Shown: one piece after another, positions 23,881 to 33,976 of the stretch | How positions within the stretch are numbered: position 1 is the first letter of the stretch | Layout of the letters: every line of letters starts with the position of its first letter | Assembly: GCA_049515655.1 (NCBI GenBank) | Contig: JBEKTW010000008.1 | Span: 67,848 to 131,847 of the forward strand | Source of the DNA: JBEKTW01 sp049515655 | Lineage (GTDB): Bacteria > Bacteroidota > Ignavibacteria > UBA10030 > SZUA-254 | Direction: 5' to 3' | Length of the DNA: 64,000 nucleotides | Made by a program: the position numbers and the translations under genes | The notes under the pieces: model-generated | Databases searched by the model: none | Told to the model about the DNA's origin: nothing | The model's input: the letters and a program-made list of their open reading frames with translations, nothing else

Positions 23881-25695
23881 GTGTCACGTACCATCAACAT
23901 ACTACCCGAGGCACTAGCGAACAAAATCGCGGCCGGCGAAGTCGTTCAACGGCCGGCTTCTGCCGTCAAAGAACTCATTGAAAACTCTATCGACTCCGGG
24001 GCGAAGTCGCTCACTGTGATCGTCAAGGAGGGCGGAAAGAAATTGATTCAGGTGGTCGATGACGGCTGCGGGATGAGCCCGGAGGACGCGGCACTTGCCT
24101 TTGAACGCCATTCCACCAGCAAGATCGCGGTGCTGGAAGACCTGGAAAACATCCGCACGCTTGGGTTTCGGGGTGAAGCATTGTCGTCGATTGCAGCGGT
24201 ATCGCAGATTGAATTGAGAACCCGCCCGGCGGCATCGGATGTCGGCACAAAAGTCCGTATTGACGGGGGCTTGAAAATCGAAATCTCGGAAGAAGCGGTT
24301 TCTCCCGGATCGGCTATAACCGTGAAAAACCTTTTTTACAACACCCCGGCGCGTCGTAAATTTCTCAAGAGCACGAACACGGAGTTCAAGCATATTTACG
24401 ATGTCGTGCAACGGGTTGCGTTATCCTTCCCGCAACTCGAAATAAAATTCGTCAACGAAGATGATACTCTTCTCCATGTTCGTCCGTCAACACTCGATGA
24501 GCGTGTGAGGGAAGTATTCGGCGAGAAACTCTGGAAGACAATTTTTCATTTCGAGGAAGTCATGGAGGCCGTCACGGTGAGCGGTTTTCTGGGAAAGCCG
24601 GACTTTGCCCGAAAAACACACGTCGAACAGTACCTTTATCTCAACAGCCGCTTTGTCATCAACCGCAGTTTGAATCGCGCGGTGTACCAGGCGTACGAAC
24701 ATCTGTTGGAGAAGGGGAGCTTTCCGTTCTTTGTTCTGTTTCTCTCGGTCGACCCGAGAAAGGTCGATGTCAACGTTCATCCGTCTAAGATGGAGGTGAA
24801 ATTCGAGGATGAGTCCGCGATGTACCGCCTCGTACTCTCGGCGGTGAGAACGGCCCTGGCGTCCCAGGATCTGACACCGGCAATGGGAGCCCGCGACGGC
24901 GGGGGAGACGTTCGATTGCGATTCACTCCGTTCGCCGGCGGCCCGCAGCCGCGCGCTGCGCACTGGGAAGAATTGTTCGGTGTGAACAAAGCGACGGGCG
25001 AAATTCCTCCGAAGCCTGCGCCGTTCCCAGTCCAGGCGCCAGCCGGATGCATCGATGAAGCGTTTCGCTCTACGGCTCAAGCGCCGGAACCCGTGACCCG
25101 CGCTGAACTCCCCGCTGCTACAACCGCGGCTCACACGTGGCAGATTCACAATAAATACATCATCGTCCCGATCGAAATCGGTCTTCTCATCGTCGACCAG
25201 CACGCTGCGCATGAGCGAGTCATTTACGAACGGGCGGTGGCGCGATTCGACCAACCGAACAAAAAATCGCAGCAACTGCTTTTCCCGCAGACGATAGAGA
25301 TGACCCCGGGGGATGCCGCGCTTGTTCTCCAACTGCATTCTTCCCTTGAGAGTCTCGGTTTCAGTTTGAAATTGTTCGGAAAGACAACGGTCATTATCGA
25401 CGGTGTTCCCAATGACGTGAAACCGGGCCGTGAAGCGTCCATCCTGCAGGATGTTCTCGATTTGTATAAATCGGATGAGCACAGCGTGAAACTCGAGCCG
25501 CGAGAACGATTGGCAAAATCGTTTTCCTGTAAAGCGGCCGTCAAAGCGGGCGACCAGCTGAATGAACAGGAGATGCGCTCATTATTGGACCAGTTGTTCG
25601 CCACCCAGGTCCCGTATGTCTGTCCGCATGGGAGACCGGTCATGATCAGGCTCTCTCTGTCAGAGCTCGACAAGAGGTTTGGGAGGACATCGTAG
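23881..25695 (+). CDS. mutL: DNA mismatch repair protein MutL
   Basis: Couples mismatch recognition by MutS to strand removal. The N-terminal GHKL ATPase has the NSIDSGAKSLTV, DDGCGM and GFRGEAL motifs (about residues 36-105). The C-terminal domain carries DQHAAHERVIYE near residue 439, which fits the endonuclease motif DQHA-x2-E-x4-E, plus SCKAAVKAGDQ and CPHGRP. This is therefore a MutL with its own nicking activity, as in bacteria lacking MutH. The start is GTG 23881. The linker at about 340-400 is Pro/Ala-rich, as usual. Confidence 0.96.
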   Translation: MSRTINILPEALANKIAAGEVVQRPASAVKELIENSIDSGAKSLTVIVKEGGKKLIQVVDDGCGMSPEDAALAFERHSTSKIAVLEDLENIRTLGFRGEALSSIAAVSQIELRTRPAASDVGTKVRIDGGLKIEISEEAVSPGSAITVKNLFYNTPARRKFLKSTNTEFKHIYDVVQRVALSFPQLEIKFVNEDDTLLHVRPSTLDERVREVFGEKLWKTIFHFEEVMEAVTVSGFLGKPDFARKTHVEQYLYLNSRFVINRSLNRAVYQAYEHLLEKGSFPFFVLFLSVDPRKVDVNVHPSKMEVKFEDESAMYRLVLSAVRTALASQDLTPAMGARDGGGDVRLRFTPFAGGPQPRAAHWEELFGVNKATGEIPPKPAPFPVQAPAGCIDEAFRSTAQAPEPVTRAELPAATTAAHTWQIHNKYIIVPIEIGLLIVDQHAAHERVIYERAVARFDQPNKKSQQLLFPQTIEMTPGDAALVLQLHSSLESLGFSLKLFGKTTVIIDGVPNDVKPGREASILQDVLDLYKSDEHSVKLEPRERLAKSFSCKAAVKAGDQLNEQEMRSLLDQLFATQVPYVCPHGRPVMIRLSLSELDKRFGRTS

Positions 25696-25701
25696 GTATA
25701 T

Positions 25702-25729
25702 TTGAAAACTATGCCGGAATTAGTATCTT
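25702..25729 (+). promoter_or_regulatory. Possible promoter upstream of the acyl-CoA mutase gene
   Basis: TTGAAA (25702-25707), 16-base spacer, TATCTT (25724-25729). The predicted start near 25736 lies only a few bases before ATG 25742. Weak support. Confidence 0.3.
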
Positions 25730-25741
25730 GAATTGGTGCCG

Positions 25742-27445
25742 ATGAAAACGAACGAGCATACAACCGGGAAAGAAGCCATGGGTACGAACCATCTTGATGA
25801 AATAAGACTCGCGAAAAAAGAGTGGACTGAGAAAGGGAGAAAATCCGGACTCCAGCGGCCGGTGAAGTTCACCACAGTCTCCGGCGAGCCGATCGCAATG
25901 CTCTACACTCCGGATGATGTTGCCCATATCAACTACCTTCGCGATATCGGTTTCCCTGGCGAGTTTCCATACACGCGCGGCATTCATCACAATATGTACC
26001 GCGGTAGGCTCTGGACGATGCGGCAGTTTGCCGGGTTCGGGACACCGGAAGATACAAATGAACGGTATCATTATCTCCTGGCGCACGGCCAGACGGGGTT
26101 GTCGGTCGCATTCGACCTTCCGACGTTAATGGGAAGAGATTGCGACGATCCGCATGCCGAGGGGGAAGTAGGAATTTGCGGTGTATCGGTCAGCTCGCTC
26201 GCCGACATGGAGATTCTCTTCGGGGGAATTAACCTTGGCGAGATCTCAACGTCGATGACGATCAACGCGCCGGCGGCAATGCTGCTCGCATTCTATATTG
26301 CCGTTGCCGAAAAACAGGGGGTGAAACCGCACCAGCTCCGCGGCACCCTGCAGGCAGACATTTTGAAGGAATACATTGCGCAAAAGGAATGGATCTATCC
26401 GCCGCATCCTTCGATGAGAATCATCACGGACATGTTCGAGTATTGCACCAGAGAGATGCCTCAGTGGAATCCGATTTCCGTCAGCGGCTACCATATTCGC
26501 GAAGCCGGTTCAACGGCCGCCCAGGAACTCGCGTTCACGCTGGCGGATGGTTTTGCGTACGTCGAAGCCGGGATTGAGAAGGGTCTGGATATAGATGAAT
26601 TCGCTCCTCGATTGTCGTTTTTCTTCAACTCACATCTCGATTTCTTTGAGGAGATTGCAAAATTCAGGGCCGCGCGCAGAATCTACGCAAAAAGGATGCG
26701 CGATAAGTATGGTGCAAAGAATCCTCGTTCCTGGATGCTTCGATTCCACACGCAGACGGCCGGCTGTTCGCTCACAGCACAACAACCCGAGAACAACATC
26801 GTGAGAACCGCCTTCGAAGCGCTTGCAGGCGCCCTGGGTGGTACGCAATCGCTTCACACTAATTCGATGGATGAAACGCTCGCATTGCCCTCAGAAAAGG
26901 CTGCGAAGATAGCCCTGCGGACACAACAGATCATCGCGCATGAAATCGGCGTCACCAACACAATCGACCCCCTCGCGGGGAGTTATTTCGTCGAAGCTCT
27001 GACGGATAAAATGGAAAGGGAAGCTGAAGCGTATTTTGAGAAGATTGACGCTCTTGGTGGGGTAATTCCATCCATCGAAGCCGGCTTCTTCCAGAGGGAA
27101 ATTGCTGAGGCGGCATACCGTTACCAACGGGAGTTGGACAAGAAGGAAAAAATCATCGTCGGTGTGAATGAATATGTCGAAGAAAATGAGCAGATCGAAA
27201 TCCCGATCCTCCTCGTCCCGCCGGAAGTGGAAATCAAGCAGAAGCAACGGATTGCCGATGTGCGGGCACAGCGGGACAACAAGGGGGCCAATACGTCTCT
27301 TGATGCGTTGCGACAGGCCGCAGAAGACAATTCCAATCTCATGCCCCGGCTCATCGATTGCACGCATGCCTATGTGACTCTCGGTGAAATGTGTCATACG
27401 CTTGCTGAAGTGTTCGGCGTGTACGAAGAACCCGCAGTATTCTGA
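25742..27445 (+). CDS. B12-dependent acyl-CoA mutase large subunit, isobutyryl-CoA mutase-like (IcmA type)
   Basis: Carries the TIM-barrel half of the methylmalonyl-CoA mutase family (567 residues); no cobalamin-binding domain (DxHxxG) is present, so a separate small subunit is needed and none lies nearby. Most relatives are annotated methylmalonyl-CoA mutase. Its specificity residues differ: Tyr89 of that enzyme is Phe96 here (WTMRQFAG) and Arg207 is Gln214 (EYIAQKEW), with the same 118-residue spacing. Phe plus Gln is the pair known from isobutyryl-CoA mutase. Gln204 and SGYH are conserved. The start could be ATG 25742 or ATG 25778; TTG 25733 is less likely. Confidence 0.88.
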   Translation: MKTNEHTTGKEAMGTNHLDEIRLAKKEWTEKGRKSGLQRPVKFTTVSGEPIAMLYTPDDVAHINYLRDIGFPGEFPYTRGIHHNMYRGRLWTMRQFAGFGTPEDTNERYHYLLAHGQTGLSVAFDLPTLMGRDCDDPHAEGEVGICGVSVSSLADMEILFGGINLGEISTSMTINAPAAMLLAFYIAVAEKQGVKPHQLRGTLQADILKEYIAQKEWIYPPHPSMRIITDMFEYCTREMPQWNPISVSGYHIREAGSTAAQELAFTLADGFAYVEAGIEKGLDIDEFAPRLSFFFNSHLDFFEEIAKFRAARRIYAKRMRDKYGAKNPRSWMLRFHTQTAGCSLTAQQPENNIVRTAFEALAGALGGTQSLHTNSMDETLALPSEKAAKIALRTQQIIAHEIGVTNTIDPLAGSYFVEALTDKMEREAEAYFEKIDALGGVIPSIEAGFFQREIAEAAYRYQRELDKKEKIIVGVNEYVEENEQIEIPILLVPPEVEIKQKQRIADVRAQRDNKGANTSLDALRQAAEDNSNLMPRLIDCTHAYVTLGEMCHTLAEVFGVYEEPAVF

Positions 27446-27448
27446 GCC

Positions 27449-28330
27449 GTGGCTAACCAGCTTCGATACATCGTTGCCTCGATGAGGCTGCAGCAATGGA
27501 TTAAGAACTTGTTCCTGTTCGCTGCGCTCGTTTTCTCGGGACATCTCTTTCGCATCGATTATTTTGTTCTCACCCTCAAAGGGTTCTTATTTTTCTCGCT
27601 CATTTCCAGCGGCGTCTACATTTTCAACGACATCACGGACCTCGAGAATGACAAGCTGCATCCGGTGAAATCCAAGCGTGCGCTTGCCTCCGGTCATTTG
27701 AAGCTTTCAACGGCGTACGTCTCTTCGGCGGTTCTTGCTGCCGTCGGGCTGGCGGGTGGCTTCGTCCTTCGCGACCGGTTCGGCACCGCTCTTGTCGTTT
27801 ATCTCGCGATTAATATTCTCTATTCTGTCAAGTTGAAAGATGTGGTGATTCTGGACGTGATGGCGATTGCCGGAGGATTCGTTCTCCGCGTCATAGCCGG
27901 TGCCGTGCTCATCGATGTTCCGACGTCGGTCTGGCTGCTGATCTGCACAGTGTTGTTATCCCTCTTCCTCGGTTTCAGTAAACGGCGTCACGAATTGATG
28001 TTGCTCGAAGGACATGCCGAAAGCCATCGGTCGGTCCTTCAATATTACAGTCCCTATTTTCTTGATCAGATGATAGGGATCGTCACGGCGTCGACAGTGA
28101 TGTCTTACGCGCTGTACACTATTTCCGAAGAAACAATCAGAAAATTCGGGACGACAAACCTGATTTATACTGTTCCGTTCGTCCTCTATGGAATCTTTCG
28201 CTATCTCTATCTTGTTCATAAGAAGGAAGAAGGGGGTAATCCGACGAGGCTTGCTCTGACGGATCTCCCGCTCGTCATTAACATACTATGCTGGGTAATC
28301 GTGGCAGTATTCATAATCTATTGGAAATAA
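27449..28330 (+). CDS. UbiA-family prenyltransferase (decaprenyl-phosphate phosphoribosyltransferase-like)
   Basis: An integral membrane protein of 293 residues with about eight membrane segments. Both UbiA aspartate motifs are present: NDITDLENDKLHP (about residues 64-76) and YSVKLKDVVILDVM near 125-138. RLQQWIKN at the N-terminus and LGFSKRRHEL near 175 resemble the DPPR synthase group, which moves phosphoribose onto a polyprenyl phosphate, better than the quinone or haem O groups. The start is GTG 27449, three bases after the mutase stop. The substrate is inference. Confidence 0.8.
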   Translation: MANQLRYIVASMRLQQWIKNLFLFAALVFSGHLFRIDYFVLTLKGFLFFSLISSGVYIFNDITDLENDKLHPVKSKRALASGHLKLSTAYVSSAVLAAVGLAGGFVLRDRFGTALVVYLAINILYSVKLKDVVILDVMAIAGGFVLRVIAGAVLIDVPTSVWLLICTVLLSLFLGFSKRRHELMLLEGHAESHRSVLQYYSPYFLDQMIGIVTASTVMSYALYTISEETIRKFGTTNLIYTVPFVLYGIFRYLYLVHKKEEGGNPTRLALTDLPLVINILCWVIVAVFIIYWK

Positions 28331-28334
28331 TTCT

Positions 28335-29465
<1,131 letters not shown>

Positions 29466-29492
29466 TTTCTATCCCATAATTCTGGAAGTCTC

Positions 29493-30416
29493 TTGTCCGT
29501 GCAACGCCGCGCCGAAGGGTTTCTCCTCGCCATAACTTTGATCTGGGGCAGCACATTCGTTATTTCCAAAGCCCTTCTTGAGCATAATTCTCCTCTTTTC
29601 TATACGGCTTTCAGGTTTACACTTTCGGCGGGACTGTTGGTGCCTTTCTTTTTCCGCCGACTCACGCGGATACCGGCTTCGACGTTAAAAAAGGGGACCG
29701 TGTTGGGCCTTTTGCTGTACGTGGGATTTGCGATGCAGACGGTCGGGCAAACCTACACCACTGCATCGAAGTCCGCATTCTTCACAGGGCTGCTGGTCGT
29801 ACTGACCCCCATCGTCCATTATATTGTCCAACATGTTTTCCACTTGCCACGACGCACACTGAAGGTCGGCAACATCCTGGGCGTGCTGTTTGCAGCTACA
29901 GGGTTGTACCTGCTGACATCGCCTTCGGGTTCAACTTTCAATGTTGGTGACGGGCTTACGCTGATTTGCGCGGCAATGTTTGCATGCTATATCGTTTATC
30001 TTGATTTTGCTTCGAGCGAACCGGACAAACTGCAACTCACCTTCGTGCAATTTGTTTTGTGCGGAGCGCTTGGACTCATCAGCGCCTTGTTCTTCGAGAA
30101 TATGAAGTTTGTGCCGACGCCCGCCACGGTCGTTTCGCTTTTGTATTTAACCATATTTGCCACGATTATTGCCATGTGGGTACAAAACCGCTACCAGGGG
30201 GATACGACCCCGACCCGGGCGGCAATTATTTTTTCCATGGAGCCGGTGATAGCTGCCACATTCGCATATTTCGTGAGAGACGAGATCATGGGAACGATCG
30301 GCGTCGTCGGCGCCGCGGGGATCATCCTAGGGGTGTTGTTCTCGGAGCTTTCGGATGAGATTCCGATATTGAGACGTCCTCTCATTGTTTCAGACACCGA
30401 TAGGGCCAGCTCATGA
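29493..30416 (+). CDS. EamA-family (DMT) transporter
   Basis: A drug/metabolite exporter-type membrane protein: 307 residues, ten predicted membrane segments in two EamA repeats. The first repeat begins near ALTLIWGSTFVISK (residues 14-25), and the second ends with the EPVIAATFAYFVRDE segment typical of the family. The start may be TTG 29493 or GTG 29499; no Shine-Dalgarno decides. The substrate cannot be predicted. It is the last gene of the run that begins with the acyl-CoA mutase. Confidence 0.87.
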   Translation: MSVQRRAEGFLLAITLIWGSTFVISKALLEHNSPLFYTAFRFTLSAGLLVPFFFRRLTRIPASTLKKGTVLGLLLYVGFAMQTVGQTYTTASKSAFFTGLLVVLTPIVHYIVQHVFHLPRRTLKVGNILGVLFAATGLYLLTSPSGSTFNVGDGLTLICAAMFACYIVYLDFASSEPDKLQLTFVQFVLCGALGLISALFFENMKFVPTPATVVSLLYLTIFATIIAMWVQNRYQGDTTPTRAAIIFSMEPVIAATFAYFVRDEIMGTIGVVGAAGIILGVLFSELSDEIPILRRPLIVSDTDRASS

Positions 30417-30747
30417 GTCGTTTCCTGCCGCCGATCCCTCCGAATTTGGAGAAAATTTTGCTTTCCAGGAAATTCCAGCTTGTTGACGATTCCGGTCGCA
30501 TTTCAGCCAGGTCAATGAGGTTGTTTTCTCCTTAGCTCGCGAACGATGATATAGTCCTGATTGACTCTTGGGAATAATTTTCTTACTTTGGATATGGTGT
30601 TATCCGGAACATAAATGATATGGTGGAAGGTGCAGGTGGTTGCAGGTGGGTTCTTTTCGGGGCTTGAGTCACCGGTGCTGATCATCCTTCAGGAAATCAC
30701 CAGGTATTTCTGGCCAATTCTTGTCGTCAAATAAGGGGAATTTTAGC
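30417..30747 (+). other. Non-coding gap with a promoter and long leader
   Basis: 331 bases without a gene. They hold a promoter candidate at 30561-30589, a short tandem repeat of GTGCAGGTGG/TTGCAGGTGG near 30627-30648, and the palindrome CACCGGTG near 30671. I see no strong terminator for the EamA gene and no RNA gene. Confidence 0.5.
30561..30589 (+). promoter_or_regulatory. Promoter candidate for the 158-residue orphan protein
   Basis: TTGACT (30561-30566), 17-base spacer, TACTTT (30584-30589). Transcription from about 30596 would give a 150-base leader before ATG 30748. Confidence 0.5.
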
Positions 30748-31224
30748 ATGATCTGGATCTACGAGCAATTGACGGATGATGAGATTCGCGTTGTCTCAAA
30801 GAAGGAACCTTTCTTAGGTTTTTCTTACGAACCAAAGTACGGGATCTACATTCAGACTGAACGTCACTCGAGGGAAACAAAGGGCGGAAAAGTCATCGAG
30901 TTGAGAAAGGCCAAGCTCTTTGGTTTCAAGGAAATCGGTCAGGGTTTCATTTGTGACGATATCGATCAAGCCCATCTGCTCAGTAAGTTGACCAAGAAAT
31001 TGCCATTCTCGGGAAAAGATGTCCAGCAGTTGAATAACCTCGACCAGATTCTGGAATATCTGCACACTGCGGACTCCGTCCTGGTGGAATGGATATCCAT
31101 CCCGATCGAGACCTATTGCAGATACTATAGCAAGAAGAATCCGAAACATCTTCTCGACGTCATGGATGTTGACTCTCTCGGAGAGTGGAAGATCAACCTC
31201 TCGGACTACCTCAAGAGTTCGTGA
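30748..31224 (+). CDS. Hypothetical protein (158 residues)
   Basis: I do not recognise this protein. It is soluble, mixed alpha/beta in appearance and rich in charged residues, with no signal peptide, membrane segment or known motif. It begins MIWIYEQLTDDEIRVV and ends in a Lys/Asp-containing tail. ATG 30748 follows AAGGGGAA at good spacing; an in-frame TTG 30721 would add nine residues. It stands alone between two non-coding gaps, so context gives no clue. Codon use looks like its neighbours, so it is probably a real gene. Confidence 0.65.
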   Translation: MIWIYEQLTDDEIRVVSKKEPFLGFSYEPKYGIYIQTERHSRETKGGKVIELRKAKLFGFKEIGQGFICDDIDQAHLLSKLTKKLPFSGKDVQQLNNLDQILEYLHTADSVLVEWISIPIETYCRYYSKKNPKHLLDVMDVDSLGEWKINLSDYLKSS

Positions 31225-31390
31225 TCGAGGGTTTTGAATCATACCCCCGGAGCACAAGATAACTTTTTTTGGTGGAGGGAATGCTTCCTTCTTCATGGAT
31301 AGTCCGTCAGTTGAGTAGGCGAAACAGATGCGCGTGGGAGTTCCCCTCTGTTCCTTGGCCCCGGGTTCCGAAGTAATTCACCTCCCTTTG

Positions 31391-32026
31391 ATGAAGTACA
31401 TCACGCTTCTCTTACTTGTTCCGGTTCTGGTGGGTGGCTGCGGTGGGGCCGGCCTGACAAAGCATGGGACACGAACCGAGCTTCCCCTGAAGGAGATTCA
31501 GGTTAAGCCGCACAGCCAGGAAATTAGTTTTCTCACTGATACCAGCCGCCAAGAGGAAGAATATGTTGTTGTTGATTCGCTGTCGTCCTCGTCCGCTCCC
31601 TACGGACGACACGACGGAGAATTCGTGCGCCAGGAAGCCATCGACGAGGCGGTGAGAGATGGAGCCGACGCGATTCTCAACCTCCGGTTCAATGTTCGTG
31701 CACACATGGTGCCGAACGCTCCAAATCAATACGAGAAATATGCTACGGGGAAGCTCATCACTTACAGAAAAAACATCCTCCGCAGTGATTCTGCCGATCT
31801 TTGCTTCCGCCTTCCGGAGGGATTCTACTACACTATTACGCTCACGAAGCCGCGCGGTGCGACGGTTGAACACGTTCAACATGCACGGCGTGATTCCTAC
31901 ATCGTGCGGCAAAGTAGCTTTCCAAATGGCCTGTACAAGCTGTTGTTTGAGGCCTGCGAGAAAGTCGCCGAAGATTCGTGGGCGGTGCGATGGGTAACGG
32001 CGAGGTGGATTTGGGTCGGACACTGA
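31391..32026 (+). CDS. Hypothetical lipoprotein
   Basis: A 211-residue protein with a lipoprotein signal peptide: MKYITLLLLVPVLVGGC, lipobox VGGC with the lipidated Cys at residue 17. The mature part has YVVVDSLSSS, then a helix with DEAVRDGADAILNLRFN near 95-112; that pattern (a strand, then a helix ending in ADAI) resembles small periplasmic lipoproteins of unknown function. Lnt is encoded at 36.3 kb. The frame extends upstream to 31328, but the signal peptide fixes the start at ATG 31391. Function unknown. Confidence 0.72.
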   Translation: MKYITLLLLVPVLVGGCGGAGLTKHGTRTELPLKEIQVKPHSQEISFLTDTSRQEEEYVVVDSLSSSSAPYGRHDGEFVRQEAIDEAVRDGADAILNLRFNVRAHMVPNAPNQYEKYATGKLITYRKNILRSDSADLCFRLPEGFYYTITLTKPRGATVEHVQHARRDSYIVRQSSFPNGLYKLLFEACEKVAEDSWAVRWVTARWIWVGH

Positions 32027-32213
32027 GCCGGGAGTAGAATTCGTTCTGAGGCGGGAAAAACAGCCCATACCTTCGTTAGCTCCCATCAGGTGGAGATAGA
32101 CTGTCGCTGCCTCATCAAGGCATGATCGGCCCGGGTCACCGGGAGTCTTGAAATTGAATGTCCACCCAAGAGCCATTTCAATGGACTGCGTTAACTGTCT
32201 TCATTATATTGCA

Positions 32214-32242
32214 TTGACATCCATCCAGTTGACGTTTATTCT
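32214..32242 (+). promoter_or_regulatory. Promoter candidate for the MFS gene, near-leaderless
   Basis: TTGACA (32214-32219), 17-base spacer, TATTCT (32237-32242). Transcription would start around 32249, within a few bases of ATG 32251. Confidence 0.5.
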
Positions 32243-32250
32243 ATTATTCA

Positions 32251-33537
32251 ATGATTGAATCATCCGGACGCTGGGACCGTCGAAACTTTCTCCTGAATGT
32301 TTTCGAGGGAGCTTTCTACGTGACAGGGTCGTCGCTTATTTCGTCGCAAACGGTTCTTCCTGCCCTTGTTGCGCGCCTGGGCGGCGGAAACATGGCCGTT
32401 GGAGCGCTTGGTGTTATCAACTGGATGGGGGTTCTGCTCCCTCAGGTGTTTGCCTCGCGCCATGGGCAAACCCTCGAATGGAAGAAACCATGGATCGTGA
32501 AGTATGGCGGCATCCAGCGCTTGCTCATTCTGGTGATCGGGGTAATTCTGCTGGTGCCATTCCATGGGCAATGGCAGGTCACGCTCGCGATTTTCTTTGG
32601 GTTGTTTGCACTCAATCAACTCATTCTTGGGGCAACATCACCCGTATGGTTCGATTTTTTTGCAAAGCTCATCGGCCGAACGCACCGCGGACGTTCGTTC
32701 GGATTGCGCAGCGCTCTAGCAGGCATCATGTCGCTCGGAGGCAGTATCTTGCTCACATTTGTTCTGAAAACATATGATTTTCCAGTTAACTTCACCTTAA
32801 TTTTCCTGCTTGCCTTTGTGTTTGAAATGTTGTCGCTTGTGATGCAGTCGTACCTGATTGAGGAGACTCCGAGCAAGATAATCCCCCGGCAGTCATTGAA
32901 AGATTATTTCCTCACCTTGGCAGGAGTATTAAGGCAAAATGTGGGCTTCCGTCGATTTCTCACTGCCACTGCGTTCTCGATTCTCGCCACGATGCCACTA
33001 GGATTCTTTACCGTGTATGCGCTGAAGAGTTTTCGACTGGGGGAAAGCTCTGTCGGAATATTTACGCTGGCAATGGTCGGCGGACAAATAGTCGGGGCGC
33101 CTGCGATCGGGTACCTTGCGGACCGCTTCAGCAACAAGGTCGCACTTGTTGCCACGTCGATTGCAATGCTCGCGGCGATTGTCACCGCTCTTATCGTCCC
33201 ATCGCCTGCGTGGTATAGGATCGTATTTGTATTTCTTGGCGTCAACATAGGCTCGGAACTCATGATCCGCTACAATTTTGCCATCGAATACTGCCCGGTT
33301 GAGCATCGTTCTATGTATATCGGCCTGATGAATACGTTGCTTGGTCCATGCTATCTTTGCGGTTTGATAGGGGGCTGGTTGAGCAACTCGTTTGGCTACG
33401 GAGCGTTGTTCGCGATCAGTGGCGCATGTTCGCTGGTTGGAGTGATCTTTTTGCTCGTGGCCGTGCATGAGCCGTATGTATCACACCATCTTGAGGCTTC
33501 TTTCGGGCGCCCCGAGGAAACCGTGGTTCCTGGGTGA
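32251..33537 (+). CDS. Major facilitator superfamily transporter
   Basis: A 428-residue membrane protein with about 12 membrane segments. A loop between helices 2 and 3 and the PAIGYLADRFSNK segment near residue 290 (a GxxxDRxxxK-type motif A in the second half) support the MFS. The next in-frame ATG is 47 codons inside a membrane segment, so 32251 is the start even though the best promoter leaves almost no leader. The substrate cannot be inferred; adjacent genes are unrelated. Confidence 0.85.
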   Translation: MIESSGRWDRRNFLLNVFEGAFYVTGSSLISSQTVLPALVARLGGGNMAVGALGVINWMGVLLPQVFASRHGQTLEWKKPWIVKYGGIQRLLILVIGVILLVPFHGQWQVTLAIFFGLFALNQLILGATSPVWFDFFAKLIGRTHRGRSFGLRSALAGIMSLGGSILLTFVLKTYDFPVNFTLIFLLAFVFEMLSLVMQSYLIEETPSKIIPRQSLKDYFLTLAGVLRQNVGFRRFLTATAFSILATMPLGFFTVYALKSFRLGESSVGIFTLAMVGGQIVGAPAIGYLADRFSNKVALVATSIAMLAAIVTALIVPSPAWYRIVFVFLGVNIGSELMIRYNFAIEYCPVEHRSMYIGLMNTLLGPCYLCGLIGGWLSNSFGYGALFAISGACSLVGVIFLLVAVHEPYVSHHLEASFGRPEETVVPG

Positions 33538-33558
33538 ACTCTGGGTTTCATTGAGGGG

Positions 33559-33587
33559 TTGATTATTGGAGTTAATTTCGTTACTTT
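33559..33587 (+). promoter_or_regulatory. Promoter candidate for the 107-residue SAP-like protein
   Basis: TTGATT (33559-33564), 17-base spacer, TACTTT (33582-33587), about 60 bases before the gene. Confidence 0.45.
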
Positions 33588-33652
33588 TTTCTTGGTTTGA
33601 CCGGAATAAAATCGTGGACACATTACTAACTTTTTCATAAGGATTTCATACC

Positions 33653-33976
33653 ATGGCATACACGTATGAACAACTGAGCAACTTGACCGTTGCGGAACTG
33701 CGGAAAATCGCCGACGGCATTGAACATGAAGCCACGAAAGGGCATAGCACAATGCATAAGGAGAAGTTACTGCCGGCGTTGTGCGTCGCCCTTGGTATTG
33801 AAGCCCACGCGCATCATGAAGCGAAGGGAATCAACAAAGGACAAATAAAGATGGAGATTCGCGCGCTCAGGAAAGAACGGGAAACTGCACTGCAAAGCCA
33901 TGACAGGGCGAAACTCCAGATGATTCGGGGCAGGATCCATAATCTCAAGCGGATGCTCCGAAGAGCGATCATCTGA
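33653..33976 (+). CDS. Small SAP/Rho-N-like protein
   Basis: A 107-residue basic protein. Residues about 6-47 (EQLSNLTVAELRKIADGI, then MHKEKLLPALCVALGI) resemble the helix-extended-helix of SAP and Rho N-terminal domains, which bind nucleic acid. The C-terminal half is a Lys/Arg-rich helix (IKMEIRALRKERE to LKRMLRRA). AAGGA precedes the ATG at a suitable distance. A nucleic acid-binding role is plausible but inferred; I know no characterised member. Confidence 0.7.
   Translation: MAYTYEQLSNLTVAELRKIADGIEHEATKGHSTMHKEKLLPALCVALGIEAHAHHEAKGINKGQIKMEIRALRKERETALQSHDRAKLQMIRGRIHNLKRMLRRAII

Noticed and set aside
24487..25482. Minus-strand open frame opposite mutL
   Set aside because: Arg-rich, no motif, entirely inside mutL.
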